This document shows, in pieces, positions 6,930-7,024 of a DNA stretch of 7,024 nt. Origin of the DNA: Chloroflexota bacterium (lineage in GTDB: Bacteria > Chloroflexota > Limnocylindria > Limnocylindrales > CSP1-4). The stretch lies in NCBI GenBank assembly GCA_016200675.1, contig JACQEH010000049.1:1-7024 (forward strand). Direction: 5' to 3'. The notes below the pieces were generated by a model that was given only the letters and a program-made list of their open reading frames with translations, was not told the origin of the DNA and did no database searches. The position numbers were made by a program, and so were the translations under genes. Every line of letters starts with the position of its first letter. Within the stretch, counting starts at the first letter, position 1.

Positions 6930-6935
6930 ATTGTA
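6930..6935 (-). promoter_or_regulatory. Candidate -10 box (TACAAT) for a leaderless operon transcript
   Basis: On the minus strand TACAAT (matching both TATAAT and TANNNT) ends 6 nt before the GTG at 6923. Placing the hexamer at -12 to -7 puts +1 on the G of that GTG, the geometry known for leaderless genes in actinobacteria and Deinococcus. No ribosome site lies between the box and the GTG. At a 17-nt spacer the -35 position reads ATCCCG, with no resemblance to TTGACA; leaderless promoters of this class often lack a strong -35. It stands out as AT-rich in a GC-rich region. Confidence 0.5.
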
Positions 6936-7024
6936 GGTCGGGGCCCTGCACCCGGGATCGCGGGGGCGTCCCGCGGCCTCGATCTGCAGGGAGATTGAAC
7001 CGCGCGCTCCTGCTGCACCTGGTC
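6936..7024. other. Upstream DNA at window edge, no gene supported
   Basis: These 89 bases lie upstream of the helicase promoter. All three minus-strand frames are open to the edge, one running into the helicase frame and another ending at TGA 6922-6920 over the GTG start, but their translations are Arg/Pro-rich and match nothing I know. On the plus strand a TTG at 6995 opens Asn-Arg-Ala-Leu-Leu-Leu-His-Leu-Val to the edge behind AGGGAG, but the spacing of 1 nt is too short and the fragment is too small to call. Confidence 0.4.

Noticed and set aside
5286..6998. 570-codon plus-strand open frame opposite the helicase
   Set aside because: It is antisense to conserved helicase motifs, has Val/Asp/Gly/Arg-rich composition and no family signature, so it is a GC-driven shadow.
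6995..7024. Divergent gene starting at TTG 6995
   Set aside because: Only ten codons are visible, the purine-rich stretch is just 1 nt from the TTG, and no promoter-like element is seen. It cannot be supported from this window.

Overview
The window comes from a GC-rich bacterial chromosome. Almost every third codon position is G or C, and this is why long but meaningless open frames appear on every strand. Gene content and protein style (Ala/Arg-rich proteins, GTG start, tight gene overlaps, an apparently leaderless promoter) would fit a high-GC Chloroflexota or Actinomycetota-type organism. The sequence alone does not fix the phylum. I see no transposase, integrase, CRISPR array, tRNA or rRNA.

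Layout from left to right. Positions 1-240 (+) hold the last 79 residues of an aldo/keto reductase whose body lies outside the window. Positions 230-301 hold an 18-bp tandem repeat that begins inside that gene's last codons. Positions 241-331 are the short convergent intergenic gap. From 332 to 6923 everything is one compact minus-strand gene cluster, read right to left: pcrA/uvrD-type DNA helicase (GTG 6923 to 4143), FMN-dependent alpha-hydroxy-acid oxidase/dehydrogenase (4146 to 3046), NAD-dependent DNA ligase ligA (3041 to 855), and a DinB-fold three-histidine protein (862 to 332). Positions 6924-7024 are upstream DNA with a candidate promoter and no gene I can support.

The four minus-strand genes overlap or nearly touch: a 4-nt ATGA overlap, a 4-nt gap, then an 8-nt overlap. 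They are therefore very probably one transcript with coupled translation. The pcrA-ligA pairing is a known housekeeping arrangement in other bacteria: UvrD/PcrA helicase for unwinding and transcription-coupled repair, LigA for nick sealing. What is unusual here is a flavin-dependent hydroxy-acid oxidase gene wedged between the two DNA genes and a DinB-like metal protein translationally coupled behind ligA. The operon's likely promoter is a TACAAT box placed so that the predicted transcript would begin on the G of the pcrA GTG start codon, a leaderless arrangement.

I did not find a wholly new system. The most interesting items are the mixed operon, the leaderless start, and the tandem repeat that appears to have grown out of a stop codon region.
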